A DNA stretch of 64,000 bases from assembly GCA_900753715.1 (NCBI GenBank), contig CAAEAE010000051.1:1-64000 (forward strand). Direction: 5' to 3'. The notes under the pieces were generated by a model, which saw nothing but the letters and a program-made list of their open reading frames with translations, searched no databases and was not told where the DNA came from. A program made the position numbers and the translations under genes. The stretch is from an uncultured Roseburia sp. (GTDB lineage Bacteria; Bacillota_A; Clostridia; Lachnospirales; Lachnospiraceae). Of this stretch, positions 15,327 to 24,299 are shown piece after piece (positions within the stretch are counted from its first letter, which is position 1; every line of letters starts with the position of its first letter).

Positions 15327-17279
15327 ATGTTACATAACCAATCACTCGTTTTTACAAACGATTCGTGTATCGGCTGCAACAAATGTATTAGTGTATGCAG
15401 CTGTATGGGTGCCTGCAGATCTGAAATCGTAGATGGCAGCAACCGGATTATTGTAGACAATGACCGTTGTATCGCCTGTGGCGCCTGCTTTGATGTGTGT
15501 GAGCACAATGCAAGAGAGTTTGCAGATGACACAGAGGCCTTTTTTGCTGCACTTGCAAAAGGTGAACGCATTTCACTGCTTCTCGCACCTGCCTTTAAGG
15601 CAAACTACCCCAAAGAATATGAAAGCGTACTCGGCGGTCTAAAACAGCTCGGCGTCAATCGCATTATCAGTGTCTCTTTCGGTGCTGATATCACAACCTG
15701 GGGCTATTTGAATTACATTAATAGTCACAATTTTCTTGGCGGCATCTCACAGCCATGTCCTGCTGTCGTAAGCTACATTGAACGCTATATGCCGGAGCTT
15801 TTACCGAAGCTGTTTCCGGTGCAGAGCCCTATGATGTGCGCCGCAATCTATGCCAGAAAAGAATTGAACATCACAGACAAGCTGGCTTTTATCAGCCCCT
15901 GTGTTGCCAAAAAGCTTGAAATAGAAGCACCTGAGAACAAAGGCATGATTCAGTACAACGTGACCTTTGACCATCTCATGAAATATATCAGAGAACACCA
16001 TATTTCCGGTTCTCTCTGCTCCGATGAAATTGAGTACGGACTCGGTTCCGTCTATCCCTCTCCGGGCGGACTCAAAGAAAATGTCTACTGGTTCCTCGGC
16101 GAGGATGTTCTTATCCGCCAGATAGAGGGCGAAAAACATTTGTATCATTTCCTCGAGAAGAACAAATCCCACATCGCTAACGGACAGACTCCATATCTGT
16201 TCATCGATGCCTTAAACTGTGCGGAAGGCTGTCTGTGCGGCACTGCCACAGAACCCGCAATTTCAGCTACTGATGATGCCCTCTGCAATCTAGCCGCAAT
16301 CAGGAGCGCCTGCAAAAAGAATTCTGCCACAAGCGCATGGTCGACACACTTAAGTCCTGCAAAACGTCTGAAAAAATTAAATCAGCAGTTTAAGCACCTG
16401 AATTTAAACGATTATCTGCGCACTTACACCGACCGTTCCGCAGACTGCAAGGTTTCGATTCCTTCTGAGCAGGAAGTACAGGCTATCTTCCATGACATGA
16501 ACAAAAAGACTGCTGATTCCCAGCTAATTGACTGCTCCTGCTGTGGTTATAACACTTGTCGTGATATGGCAATCGCCATTCACAATGGCTTCAACCGCAA
16601 GGAAAACTGTATCCATTATGTCAAGGACCTTGCAGAGCAGGAAAAAGAGCGTGCGCTTCTTCTGACCAGCCAGGTGGAAAGCGAAAAGGCAAAAACCGAA
16701 CAGCAGGCAGAAAATATCCTCTCTACCGTCGACCGCATCAATCAGGAGTTTTCCTCCCTGTATACCGCTGTCGACCATATGGCAGAAGGCAATAACAGCA
16801 ATGCTGAGGAAAGCACCGCGATTTCAGAAGAAATGACGGAGATTGCACACTTCTGTGACGATTTAAATGTCTCCCTCGGACAGATTGACCATCTGCTGCA
16901 GGAATTGTCCCAGAACAATGCAGAAGTTGTCTCCATTGCATCCCAGACCAACCTTTTAGCGCTCAACGCAAGTATCGAGGCTGCAAGAGCCGGGGAAGCC
17001 GGCCGCGGATTTGCCGTTGTCGCAGATGAAATCAACTCCCTTTCTGCAAGTTCAAGGGATACCGCCGGAAAGAGCAATGAAAACCAGACGCAGATTGTCT
17101 CCACAATCCATCAGATTATGGACAACAGCAAGCAGTTGTTAGACACCATTTCCCAGGTCAATGACCGTGTGACAAACCTTGCCGCCTCCACGGAAGAGAT
17201 TTCTGCTTCCGCAGACCAGGTTTTGACCTCAGCGGACAATGTCAAACAGCAGCTTGAAACACTTGCATCGACAAATTAA
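15327..17279 (+). CDS. Soluble [FeFe]-hydrogenase-like sensor fused to chemoreceptor signalling domain
   Basis: A 650-residue cytoplasmic fusion. Two 4Fe-4S ferredoxin motifs lie at C14/C17/C20/C24 and C48/C51/C54/C58. The H-cluster domain (about 80-310) has ligand motifs SQPCP (C144), [10 protein letters not shown] (C192) and [10 protein letters not shown] (C298, C302). In catalytic enzymes the first motif is TSCCP; here the proton-transfer Cys is replaced by Pro, and the ExM of the third motif by DAL. A PF04060-like Fe-S motif follows (C403, C406, C411, C428). From about residue 450 comes a methyl-accepting chemotaxis domain with the hairpin tip [20 protein letters not shown]. No membrane helix is present. 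This is the layout of sensory hydrogenases, so H2 or redox sensing feeding CheA is the best guess. Confidence 0.88.
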   Translation: MLHNQSLVFTNDSCIGCNKCISVCSCMGACRSEIVDGSNRIIVDNDRCIACGACFDVCEHNAREFADDTEAFFAALAKGERISLLLAPAFKANYPKEYESVLGGLKQLGVNRIISVSFGADITTWGYLNYINSHNFLGGISQPCPAVVSYIERYMPELLPKLFPVQSPMMCAAIYARKELNITDKLAFISPCVAKKLEIEAPENKGMIQYNVTFDHLMKYIREHHISGSLCSDEIEYGLGSVYPSPGGLKENVYWFLGEDVLIRQIEGEKHLYHFLEKNKSHIANGQTPYLFIDALNCAEGCLCGTATEPAISATDDALCNLAAIRSACKKNSATSAWSTHLSPAKRLKKLNQQFKHLNLNDYLRTYTDRSADCKVSIPSEQEVQAIFHDMNKKTADSQLIDCSCCGYNTCRDMAIAIHNGFNRKENCIHYVKDLAEQEKERALLLTSQVESEKAKTEQQAENILSTVDRINQEFSSLYTAVDHMAEGNNSNAEESTAISEEMTEIAHFCDDLNVSLGQIDHLLQELSQNNAEVVSIASQTNLLALNASIEAARAGEAGRGFAVVADEINSLSASSRDTAGKSNENQTQIVSTIHQIMDNSKQLLDTISQVNDRVTNLAASTEEISASADQVLTSADNVKQQLETLASTN

Positions 17280-17284
17280 TCTCC

Positions 17285-17313
17285 TTGTCACGGAATCGTT
17301 TTCATGATACATT
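17285..17313 (+). promoter_or_regulatory. Candidate promoter of the GH13 gene
   Basis: TTGTCA (17285-17290), a 17-nt spacer and TACATT (17308-17313), in the 72-nt gap after the hydrogenase-MCP stop. AAGGAGG lies shortly before ATG 17352. Confidence 0.45.
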
Positions 17314-17351
17314 GACGGAAGAGGCTTAAATATAAGGAGGTTCTTAAAATT

Positions 17352-18992
17352 ATGGCATGGTACGATGAAGCAGTCTTTTATCATATTTATCCCCTGGGGC
17401 TTTGCGGCGCTCCAAAGGAAAATTCCTACAGTACACCGGAGCATCGGTTAAACACCCTGCTCCCCTGGATTTCCCATATCCGTGCAATCGGATGCAACGC
17501 ACTCTACATTGGTCCTCTGTTCGAGTCCGTCGGACACGGATATGAAACGACCGATTACAAAAAATTAGACAGCCGGCTTGGAGATAACACCGACCTCACC
17601 AATTTTGTAAAAGAATGTCATGCCCAGGGCATCCGCGTCATCTTCGATGGCGTGTTTAACCACACGGGAAGAGATTTCTTTGCATTTCGGGACTTAAAGG
17701 AGCATCGGGAAAACTCTCCTTACAAGGACTGGTACTGCAATGTTAATTTCGGCGGCAACAACGAATACAACGATGGATTTTCCTATGAAAACTGGGGCGG
17801 CTATAACCTCCTTGTAAAATTAAACCAGAGAAATCCTGCTGTGTGCAATTACATTTGTGATGTGATTCGTTTCTGGGTATCGGAATTTGACATTGACGGT
17901 ATCCGTCTGGATGCGGCTGACGTGCTGGATTTTGATTTCATGAAACAGCTCCGTCAGGTTGCAAACGAAGTAAAACCGGAATTCTGGCTGATGGGCGAGG
18001 TCATTCACGGCGACTACAGCCGTTGGGTCAACGAAGGAACCCTGCACTCTGTCACCAATTATCAGCTTCACAAGGCGCTCTATTCCGGTCATAACGACCA
18101 CAATTATTTTGAAATTGCACACACCGTCACCCGCCTTTATGAAATGGGCGGCAACCATACCGATGGTTTTAAGCTCTACAATTTTGTCGACAATCACGAT
18201 GTGGAGCGCATCTATACCAAACTTTCCAACAAGGCACACTTTGCACCGGTACACATCCTGTTATACACACTGCCAGGAATTCCGTCCATCTACTATGGCT
18301 CTGAATTCGGCATTGAAGGAAAGAAAGAGCAGTATTCCGATGCATCCTTACGTCCGGCACTCTCTTATGACGATTACAAAGATGCCATCAATCAAAATGC
18401 CTGCACCCGCCTGATTGCCGCACTCGGCCGGATTCATCAGACCTATCCGGTGCTCTCCCACGGCGATTACAGACAGTTATTCCTGACAAACCGCCAGTAC
18501 GCTTTTTCGAGAAACTTCGGCGAGCAGTCCGCCATTATTACCGTAAATAATGACGACAATGAGTTTACGATGACGCTTCCCGCCGGAAACGCTTCCTGCT
18601 TTACGGGCACTCTCTCGGGCAAAACCGTGAATGCTTCAAATGGCAACATCACGGTAACGGTTCCTGCCAATTCCGGTGAAATCTGGATTGCAGGCAGTGT
18701 CGATGTACCAACCGATATTTCCGCCTGCAATATTCCTACAGCAGACGTGACACCGGCGGAAACTTCCCCGGCTGACAGCGCAGAATCTTCTTCCAGCCCG
18801 GAACCGGCTGCCGCTCCGGCAGAGCCCCACTGCTCTAATGAAGAGTTTGAACGCGGAAAGATTGCAGGACTCCAAGAGGCGGTGCTTGCACTTATGTCGA
18901 AAAACGGACCTATTACAGACCAGATGCGAAAGGATGTTGCGGACAATGTTTACCATGATTCTTTAATAAACTGGGTAAAGAGCTTCCGCTGA
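17352..18992 (+). CDS. Cytoplasmic GH13 alpha-glucosidase/amylase-family enzyme
   Basis: A 546-residue GH13 enzyme without signal peptide, acting on alpha-glucans or maltodextrins in the cytoplasm. The barrel starts at residue 5 (AVFYHIYPLGLCGAP). Conserved regions: VIFDGVFNHTG, GIRLDAAD with nucleophile D187, MGEVIHGDY with acid/base E216, and NFVDNHD with D283. A beta-sandwich C-domain follows (about 390-460). A low-complexity linker rich in Ala, Pro, Ser and Glu (about 470-495) leads to a short helical tail (EEFERGKIAGLQEAVLALM), unusual for cytoplasmic members and perhaps an interaction peptide. Exact specificity cannot be fixed from sequence. The downstream pseudogene starts 11 nt after the stop. 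Confidence 0.9.
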   Translation: MAWYDEAVFYHIYPLGLCGAPKENSYSTPEHRLNTLLPWISHIRAIGCNALYIGPLFESVGHGYETTDYKKLDSRLGDNTDLTNFVKECHAQGIRVIFDGVFNHTGRDFFAFRDLKEHRENSPYKDWYCNVNFGGNNEYNDGFSYENWGGYNLLVKLNQRNPAVCNYICDVIRFWVSEFDIDGIRLDAADVLDFDFMKQLRQVANEVKPEFWLMGEVIHGDYSRWVNEGTLHSVTNYQLHKALYSGHNDHNYFEIAHTVTRLYEMGGNHTDGFKLYNFVDNHDVERIYTKLSNKAHFAPVHILLYTLPGIPSIYYGSEFGIEGKKEQYSDASLRPALSYDDYKDAINQNACTRLIAALGRIHQTYPVLSHGDYRQLFLTNRQYAFSRNFGEQSAIITVNNDDNEFTMTLPAGNASCFTGTLSGKTVNASNGNITVTVPANSGEIWIAGSVDVPTDISACNIPTADVTPAETSPADSAESSSSPEPAAAPAEPHCSNEEFERGKIAGLQEAVLALMSKNGPITDQMRKDVADNVYHDSLINWVKSFR

Positions 18993-19003
18993 CAAGTAAT
19001 CTC

Positions 19004-19613
19004 ATGAATTTCAATTCTTCTGTCTTCTATTTAATTTTTATTGCAGCAGGCTATCTCTTAGGGAGTATTCTCTTTGGAGATTTCCTGCTGCGCAAATGGC
19101 ACGGGGCGTCCATCGAAGAGATATCCGATGATGGAACCCCCGGTACTTTTAATGCCTTCACTTATGGTAGTTTCTGGTGTGGTCTTTTTACGTTGATTGG
19201 AGATATCGGAAAAGGAGCTCTCCCCGTGGCACTCTGTACGTCTCTCACGGACACACTCTCCCCTGTCTTTGCCGCTGTCATGGCAGCTCCGGTCTTTGGT
19301 CACGCCTTTTCGCCTTACCACCACGGACAGGGAGGCAAGGTCATCGCCGTCTCCTTCGGCGTCCTGATTGGGCTGCTTCCAACGCATTTTGTCGTATTTA
19401 TACTTGTTTTTTTACCTGCTGTTCTCGCTTCTTCTTCGCATCCATGCACCTCGGACACGCAGCATCGTTACGTTTGTCTGCTTTTTTGTATCGTGCTTTT
19501 TTCTGGAAAAACAGGTTTCCGTTCTTCTCGGATGTGCTCTTATCAGCGGAATTGTCATTGTAAAACATCTGCACGCACCCTCTGCCACGCATGAAAGGAG
19601 TTTTAAGTCATGA
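19004..19613 (+). pseudogene. PlsY-like glycerol-3-phosphate acyltransferase, frameshifted at a T7 tract
   Basis: The frame from ATG 19004 encodes a PlsY-like membrane protein: AGYLLGSILFGDFLLRK, GDIGKGALPVAL, and GHAFSPYHHGQGGKV, equivalent to the PlsY GGKG region. After about residue 135 it breaks into non-membrane sequence ending at 19594. Removing one T from the run of seven at 19407-19413 restores a hydrophobic C-terminus (FYLLFSLLLRIHAPRTRSIV, then VSVLLGCALISGIVIVKHL) that stops at 19611-19613. That stop overlaps the next gene's ATG at 19610, the usual coupling, which supports the restored frame as the ancestral one. It could be decay, slippage-based phase variation or a sequencing error. 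It is divergent from housekeeping PlsY. Confidence 0.75.
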
Positions 19614-20133
19614 ACATTCTTATTTTATCCTGCAATACCGGGGGCGGTCACAACGCCGCCGCAAATGCACTTGCAGAGGAAATCCGCTCCCATGGTGCTA
19701 CCGCTACGGTTCTTGATTATTTTTGCCTTGCAGATTCCCGCATCTCCCACGCGGTTGGGAATGTCTACGTGCAGATTGTAAAAAAGGTTCCGGCACTGTT
19801 CGGATTTATTTACCAGCTTGGAATGTTTGTGAGCCGTCTTGTGCCAAAATCTCCGGTTTATTACACGAATGGAAAAATGGCGCTCTATCTCACTTCGTAC
19901 TTATCAAAGCACCCGGCGGATGCAATCGTAATGCCGCATCTGTATCCGGCAGAGATCCTCACATACATGAAGCGCCACAATATTCCCGTTTCCCCGCGCT
20001 TTTCGGCAGATATCTCCAAAGCGGAAGCCAGAAAACAGCTCTCTCTTCCCGCTAACGCAAAAAAAACGGTATTCGGCAGAATTCAGCGTATGCCATTTAC
20101 GAACTGCTTTACAAACTAACACGGCAATCATAG
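19610..20133 (+). pseudogene. Remnant of MGDG-synthase/UgtP-type glycolipid glycosyltransferase (two deletions)
   Basis: The open frame from ATG 19610 gives 169 residues, less than half the family length (about 370-400). The start is intact: LILSCNTGGGHNAAANALAE and the N-terminal Rossmann half to about residue 125 (HLYPAEILTYMKRHNIPVS). It then jumps to PRFSADISKAEARKQLSLP, which in the family follows a second IPVS-like motif about 60-70 residues later, suggesting an internal in-frame deletion. After KKTVFG the frame is lost. In another frame the sequence reads NSAYAIYELLYKLTRQS and stops at 20131-20133, which looks like the family's C-terminal end. Nearly the whole nucleotide-sugar domain is missing, so the gene is dead. 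It originally formed a pair with the PlsY-like gene. Confidence 0.75.
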
Positions 20134-20192
20134 AATGTAAAACAAGCGTATGCTTTGACACTCTCGCGTTTCAATTTTCTTTCAAACGTTAC

Positions 20193-20226
20193 AAAAGGCT
20201 GCGGGAAAATCGCCCGCAGCCTTTTT
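20193..20226. terminator. Bidirectional intrinsic terminator
   Basis: Stem AAAAGGCTGCGGG / CCCGCAGCCTTTT around an AAAATCG loop, with T-runs on both strands. It closes the plus-strand pseudogene pair and the minus-strand small-protein operon. Confidence 0.92.
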
Positions 20227-20277
20227 ATGGACTCGTTCTTAGAACTCCTGCTTACCTGTTTCACAGGATTTCATTTC

Positions 20278-20421
20278 TTAATCATATAAGGAAATATGAT
20301 AACGGATTTTGCGATAAATTTTCCAGATCAGAAGCACCGGCATACTCAAAAACAGATACAATGTAGAAAGCACTCCTGCTGTTCCACCTACAATTATCAT
20401 AATCCATACTCCAATATTCAT
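20278..20421 (-). CDS. Small hydrophobic protein (47 aa)
   Basis: A short frame from ATG 20421 with AGAGGTG 7 nt upstream, encoding 47 residues. One strong membrane segment (about 4-32, IGVWIMIIVGGTAGVLSTLY onward) is followed by a basic, aromatic tail (WKIYRKIRYHISLYD). It lies 32 nt after the 142-residue gene and before a clear terminator, so the two probably form one operon. I do not recognise the family. The good ribosome binding site, membrane topology and position make it a plausible real gene. Confidence 0.55.
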   Translation of the reverse strand: MNIGVWIMIIVGGTAGVLSTLYLFLSMPVLLIWKIYRKIRYHISLYD

Positions 20422-20453
20422 TTTTTTCACCTCTTATAAAATAATTTTGTCTG

Positions 20454-20882
20454 TTATTCTATAAGAAGTTCAAGTGCCGCCTTTTTCCCGTCTGCCTTTA
20501 TCAGATATTTCACCAGAAGCAGACCGCGCAGCGGATTCCCCTTCTGGCACTTACGATAGTTGCTCCAAAACTGCTTAAACAATTCCGGCAGTACTGCTGG
20601 GAGCAGGAACCCCAATACTAATGGAATTCTGCGCTGACAGGAGGTATTCTCCTGATGTCCTCTGGACAATGCCGACGTTTCCTCTATCGCAAGCGTTCTC
20701 TCCCGCAGCAGAACGACCTCTGATTTCTGTACCATATGTGTACCGGAAAGTGTCTCCTCTGTACCTCCTGGCACAGCCGCTATCCCCCCGGTGCCCTCAA
20801 TATCTGTATAAAAGCATGACACTATCAGTGCCACTACCAACAGAATACTTCTGCACAGCCGCAATCGTTGTTTCCGTGTCAT
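20454..20882 (-). CDS. Hypothetical membrane or exported protein (142 aa)
   Basis: A 142-residue protein with a basic N-terminus and a hydrophobic segment at about residues 10-25 (RSILLVVALIVSCFYTD), a polar middle with GTEETLSGTHMVQKSEVVLL, and a second moderately hydrophobic stretch (VLGFLLPAVLPELFKQFW). No known domain is recognised. Support for it being real: a good promoter on the right strand (TTGCCG-17-TACAAT at 20955-20927), AAAGGGATG before the ATG, and a downstream terminator after the 47-residue gene. The function is unknown. Confidence 0.6.
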   Translation of the reverse strand: MTRKQRLRLCRSILLVVALIVSCFYTDIEGTGGIAAVPGGTEETLSGTHMVQKSEVVLLRERTLAIEETSALSRGHQENTSCQRRIPLVLGFLLPAVLPELFKQFWSNYRKCQKGNPLRGLLLVKYLIKADGKKAALELLIE

Positions 20883-20926
20883 GCCCGTTCATCCCTTTCC
20901 ATCTTTTTGTAAAAATTATCCTCTGT

Positions 20927-20955
20927 ATTGTAGCACAACCGGCTGGTTACGGCAA
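20927..20955 (-). promoter_or_regulatory. Promoter of the small membrane protein operon
   Basis: On the minus strand TTGCCG (20955-20950), a 17-nt spacer and TACAAT (20932-20927), about 45 nt upstream of ATG 20882. Confidence 0.6.
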
Positions 20956-20981
20956 CCGGGAAATGTTTCTTTCAGATGGTT

Positions 20982-22814
20982 CTATCTCCCCGGCAGACTG
21001 TCCGCCACGCAAAGCGCACCCCACCCAACCTGCGGATTCGGATACGTCTGAAATGCCGGGAGTGGTCTTGCGCCCTTAATGAGATACGCCTTTAGTTTTT
21101 CCCCATACAGATACAAGTCATTTCCATTGACAATCCCCCACTGCATCAAAAGCGCCGCTCCGCCGGTTACAAACGGCGTTGCCATCGACGTACCGCTCCG
21201 GGTGGCGTAACCGCCCCCGGGAGCACAGGACGTTATCTCTACCCCAGGCGCAACCAGATCCGGTTTTACCTGATTCGTCTCCCTGGTATAACCACGCCCG
21301 GAAAATGCCGCTACCCGGTCATAATACCCGTCATAAGCCCCAACCGTAACCACCCTCTCTGCGGTTGATGGAATTGTCAGCGTTGTTTTCTCGGATGGCA
21401 GTAAAAATCCGGTGCCTGTATTTAAAACTCCGCCAGCCGGAAGCCACATATCATAGTTTCCCACTACAATTCTCTGTGGTACTAACTGGATTGTCCACAC
21501 CCCCGCATCAATATAATCTGCAACCGGAAGAAACTCAAAATAAATCTCCTGATACGGGCTGTACGGACTCGGTTCCCCATAATAAAGCAAAATATCCGTT
21601 CCTGCAATCTGAAACCGCTGTGGTCCCAACACCTGCCGGATTGGTCCTATTCTGGTTCCGTTTGGATGAATCAGTGAAACTGCTATCTCATCCGCATAGT
21701 TTTTCCAGATTTGAAGATTCAGGGTGGGTTCATAACTACTCACAGCAATCTCTACCTCTTTCGTCTCATTTTCCCGCACAATTCCGGACGCATGAACCGC
21801 CGCCGCTCCTTCATTTCCACTGCCTGCCGCAATGGATGTCCGCCAGTAGTTTGCCATCGCATTCAGGTAGGATTCCAACAGGGAATTGCCGGAATGCGAG
21901 CCATAATTATTGCCAAAGCTCAAATTTATCGCAGCCGGCATCCCATACTCATGTGCCTTATTCACACAGTAATCGATTGCCTGCATCAGCTCCGTCGTTC
22001 TTGGAAAGGAACGTTCTCCCGGCGTTCCTAATTTTACCACCAAAAGACTGCTCTCATAGGCAACTCCCCGGTATCTTCCCTGTGACGCTGCCCCATTTCC
22101 CGCCGCAATTCCGGCGACATGCGTACCATGCCCGGAAATATCACGGCTGGGACATATTACAAACCGCTCCTGTTCCGTCGGTTGTTCCAATGCGCGGTCT
22201 ATGACCTCCCTGCTAAATTCTGTTCCAAGAAAATAGCCCGCCGGTGCACCTAAAAAAGCCTGGGACTCAGAAGCAGAAGCTAACGGGTCTGCCACGCTGC
22301 CTGCCGGTATCGTCTGGTCCCACAGATTTAAAATCCGTGTCGTCCCATCTGGATTTCGGAAATCCGGGTGACTGTAATCAATTCCCGAATCTATGATTGC
22401 CACAAGTACCCCCGTGCCGCTTAAGTTTTCCCTTCCTCCTGTCTGCTGCCCGGTCTGTAAAGAATTGATGCACGATACCCGTTTGCCATTATTGACCGCA
22501 AAAAATAAAAGTTTTGGTTTTTCCATATATTCAATCTCGTTAAGGGCTGCCACCCGCTCCACGATATGCTCCGGGAGCATCAGTATTGCATATTCATTCC
22601 GAAGACTTGTCAGCCTGATGCTATCGTATTCCTCCGGGAAATTCTGCCGCAGCAACAAGCGCAGCTCTTCCTCTGTTCCGCTGAACTTTACAATTACTTC
22701 CCAGTTTTTTTTCTCCCTGTCAAACCCAACCTCCAGTTCCAGCGATTTTTCCCGTTCTTCCCCGGACGCATCCAGCGCAAGGTTTAATAGATTTTCTATT
22801 TTTTCATTGGGCAT
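20982..22814 (-). CDS. Subtilisin-like (S8) serine protease, Csp-like
   Basis: A 610-residue S8 protease with an intact triad: Asp142 (VAIIDSGIDYSHPDF), His229 (ISGHGTHVAGIAAG) and Ser543 (GTSMATPF). The first ~100 residues form a prodomain-like region without a signal peptide. A beta-rich insert sits between His and Ser. This size and layout resemble clostridial CspA/B/C germination proteases and related large S8 proteins of Lachnospiraceae, but no spore germination neighbour confirms that role. The frame can open at GTG 22832; ATG 22814 with GGGAG 5 nt upstream is the better start. The ribosome binding site lies in the 3' arm of the terminator hairpin of the upstream gene. Confidence 0.88.
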   Translation of the reverse strand: MPNEKIENLLNLALDASGEEREKSLELEVGFDREKKNWEVIVKFSGTEEELRLLLRQNFPEEYDSIRLTSLRNEYAILMLPEHIVERVAALNEIEYMEKPKLLFFAVNNGKRVSCINSLQTGQQTGGRENLSGTGVLVAIIDSGIDYSHPDFRNPDGTTRILNLWDQTIPAGSVADPLASASESQAFLGAPAGYFLGTEFSREVIDRALEQPTEQERFVICPSRDISGHGTHVAGIAAGNGAASQGRYRGVAYESSLLVVKLGTPGERSFPRTTELMQAIDYCVNKAHEYGMPAAINLSFGNNYGSHSGNSLLESYLNAMANYWRTSIAAGSGNEGAAAVHASGIVRENETKEVEIAVSSYEPTLNLQIWKNYADEIAVSLIHPNGTRIGPIRQVLGPQRFQIAGTDILLYYGEPSPYSPYQEIYFEFLPVADYIDAGVWTIQLVPQRIVVGNYDMWLPAGGVLNTGTGFLLPSEKTTLTIPSTAERVVTVGAYDGYYDRVAAFSGRGYTRETNQVKPDLVAPGVEITSCAPGGGYATRSGTSMATPFVTGGAALLMQWGIVNGNDLYLYGEKLKAYLIKGARPLPAFQTYPNPQVGWGALCVADSLPGR

Positions 22815-22818
22815 AAAA

Positions 22819-22867
22819 ACTCCCGCAACCACATTTCTTTCTATTTAAGAATGCGGCTGCGGGAAGT
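22819..22867 (-). terminator. Terminator hairpin that contains the S8 gene's ribosome binding site
   Basis: On the minus strand ACTTCCCGCAGCCGCATT pairs with AATGTGGTTGCGGGAGT (a few G-U pairs), followed by TTTTT. It lies 64 nt after the diguanylate cyclase stop. The GGGAG of the S8 gene is inside the 3' arm and the T-run abuts its ATG. Confidence 0.7.
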
Positions 22868-22931
22868 TTTATGACTAAGTATCATTTCATTATTCAGTTG
22901 ATTTCTATGCAATCGGAAGCTTCACCATTTC

Positions 22932-24266
22932 TTACTTTCTTCTGTCTATCCCAGAATTTCTGTAGTAAGCATTTTTCTCCTCGTACATTTTCTTTTCCGC
23001 TTCGTCTAAAAGCTTATCGGTATTCTGTACGCCCTCTTTTCTCCACACAACACCGACTGCCATTAAAAACGCATGTTCTGTCATTTCCTGTCTGAGTTCT
23101 TCTACCTTTTGTTTGAGGCTTTCCTCTGTTATCCGTGGACAGAACGCAACCATCTCATCTCCACCGATGCGAAAGACGCCATTTCCTTCAAACACCCTCT
23201 GTAAGCTGTCTGCCGCCCTGCACAAAAGCTTGTCACCTGCTTTGTGTCCTTCATTGTCGTTGACCTTCTTAAGCCCGGTTACATCACAGAATACAACGCC
23301 AATGCTTTCTCCAAACTGAAGATGTCTGACATACTCCTTCATGGCATGTCTGTTCCCAATACCAGTGAGCTGGTCACTGTAGGAAAGTCTCTGTAATTCT
23401 CTTACAAGATTTCTCCTTCTAAGCGAGGATACAATAAAATGTCCCATAATTTCAAGCATATCGGCAGCATATTCCAACGATGTCTCGGACACATTGTCTG
23501 CGCCATAAAAACCGATGACTTTCTTTTCATCACAGAGTGGAACTACAGTCAGCGAATGAATATTCTGCCGCTTTAAAACCTGATACAATTTCGGTTCCCG
23601 TTTTTCAATATCTTCCAGATTCTGAATGACAACGCCCCTCTTGCTCTCAAATTCCCGATACCAGCTTTCGCAAACCTCCGGTGGCAAATTCTGGAGTCTG
23701 TCTTTTTCAGGACTGACACCATTTGCAGCCCATTCGTATGTATTGTCATCTCCACCTTTGGCATTTTTCTCAAAAATATACATTCTTTCACCGTCTAATG
23801 CTTTTCCAAGATATTCGAGCAATACCATCAACGATTCATCCGGTGTCTCCGCCTGAAGAGCCACCCTTAATGCTTCGTTTGTCACTGCTTCTAAATTCTG
23901 GTAATTGCTGACAATGCTTTCCTTTTGCATCTGGGCTGTAATATCAATTCCAATCTCGACTCGAAATCGTCTGCCATCCTCACACAGCATCGTGTCTTTT
24001 AACAGAACATAACGGTCAATCATAGGACTGTAGTATCCCCATTCTTTAAAAATTTCTGGCTGTAACTCATGGTTTGTACAGATTTTGCATGGGGCACTGC
24101 AGTTTTGAAGCACCTCATAACATTTTCTGCCCACAAGTTCTTCGTTAGATGTAAATCCATAACTCTCCCTGGTTTTACGGTTCATATACACTAACTCATA
24201 GGTATCCATATCTGCAACATAGACAAATTCGTCTAAATTTTCAAAAAATTCCCATATTTTTTCCAT
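22932..24266 (-). CDS. PAS-GAF-GGDEF diguanylate cyclase (GGDEM variant)
   Basis: A 444-residue soluble signalling protein. A PAS domain (about 5-115) contains a Cys-rich loop, NCSAPCKICTN. A GAF domain (about 125-280, ending GHFIVSSLRRRN) precedes the GGDEF domain (about 290-440) with SYSDQLTGIGNRHAM, CDVTGLKKVNDNEGHKAGD and RIGGDEMVAF (368-372). Phe of the signature is Met, a change found in active enzymes, and the metal-binding residues are kept, so c-di-GMP synthesis is plausible. No RxxD inhibitory site is visible five residues before the motif. It has no membrane segment. The signal sensed is unknown; the Cys cluster in the PAS domain could bind a metal or respond to redox. Confidence 0.9.
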   Translation of the reverse strand: MEKIWEFFENLDEFVYVADMDTYELVYMNRKTRESYGFTSNEELVGRKCYEVLQNCSAPCKICTNHELQPEIFKEWGYYSPMIDRYVLLKDTMLCEDGRRFRVEIGIDITAQMQKESIVSNYQNLEAVTNEALRVALQAETPDESLMVLLEYLGKALDGERMYIFEKNAKGGDDNTYEWAANGVSPEKDRLQNLPPEVCESWYREFESKRGVVIQNLEDIEKREPKLYQVLKRQNIHSLTVVPLCDEKKVIGFYGADNVSETSLEYAADMLEIMGHFIVSSLRRRNLVRELQRLSYSDQLTGIGNRHAMKEYVRHLQFGESIGVVFCDVTGLKKVNDNEGHKAGDKLLCRAADSLQRVFEGNGVFRIGGDEMVAFCPRITEESLKQKVEELRQEMTEHAFLMAVGVVWRKEGVQNTDKLLDEAEKKMYEEKNAYYRNSGIDRRK

Positions 24267-24299
24267 TGTATTTCTGCTCCATATTCATTCCGGGATTAC

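Noticed and set aside
21365..22204. 279-codon plus-strand open frame
   Set aside because: Antisense to the S8 protease, whose triad and length are intact; composition is not protein-like.
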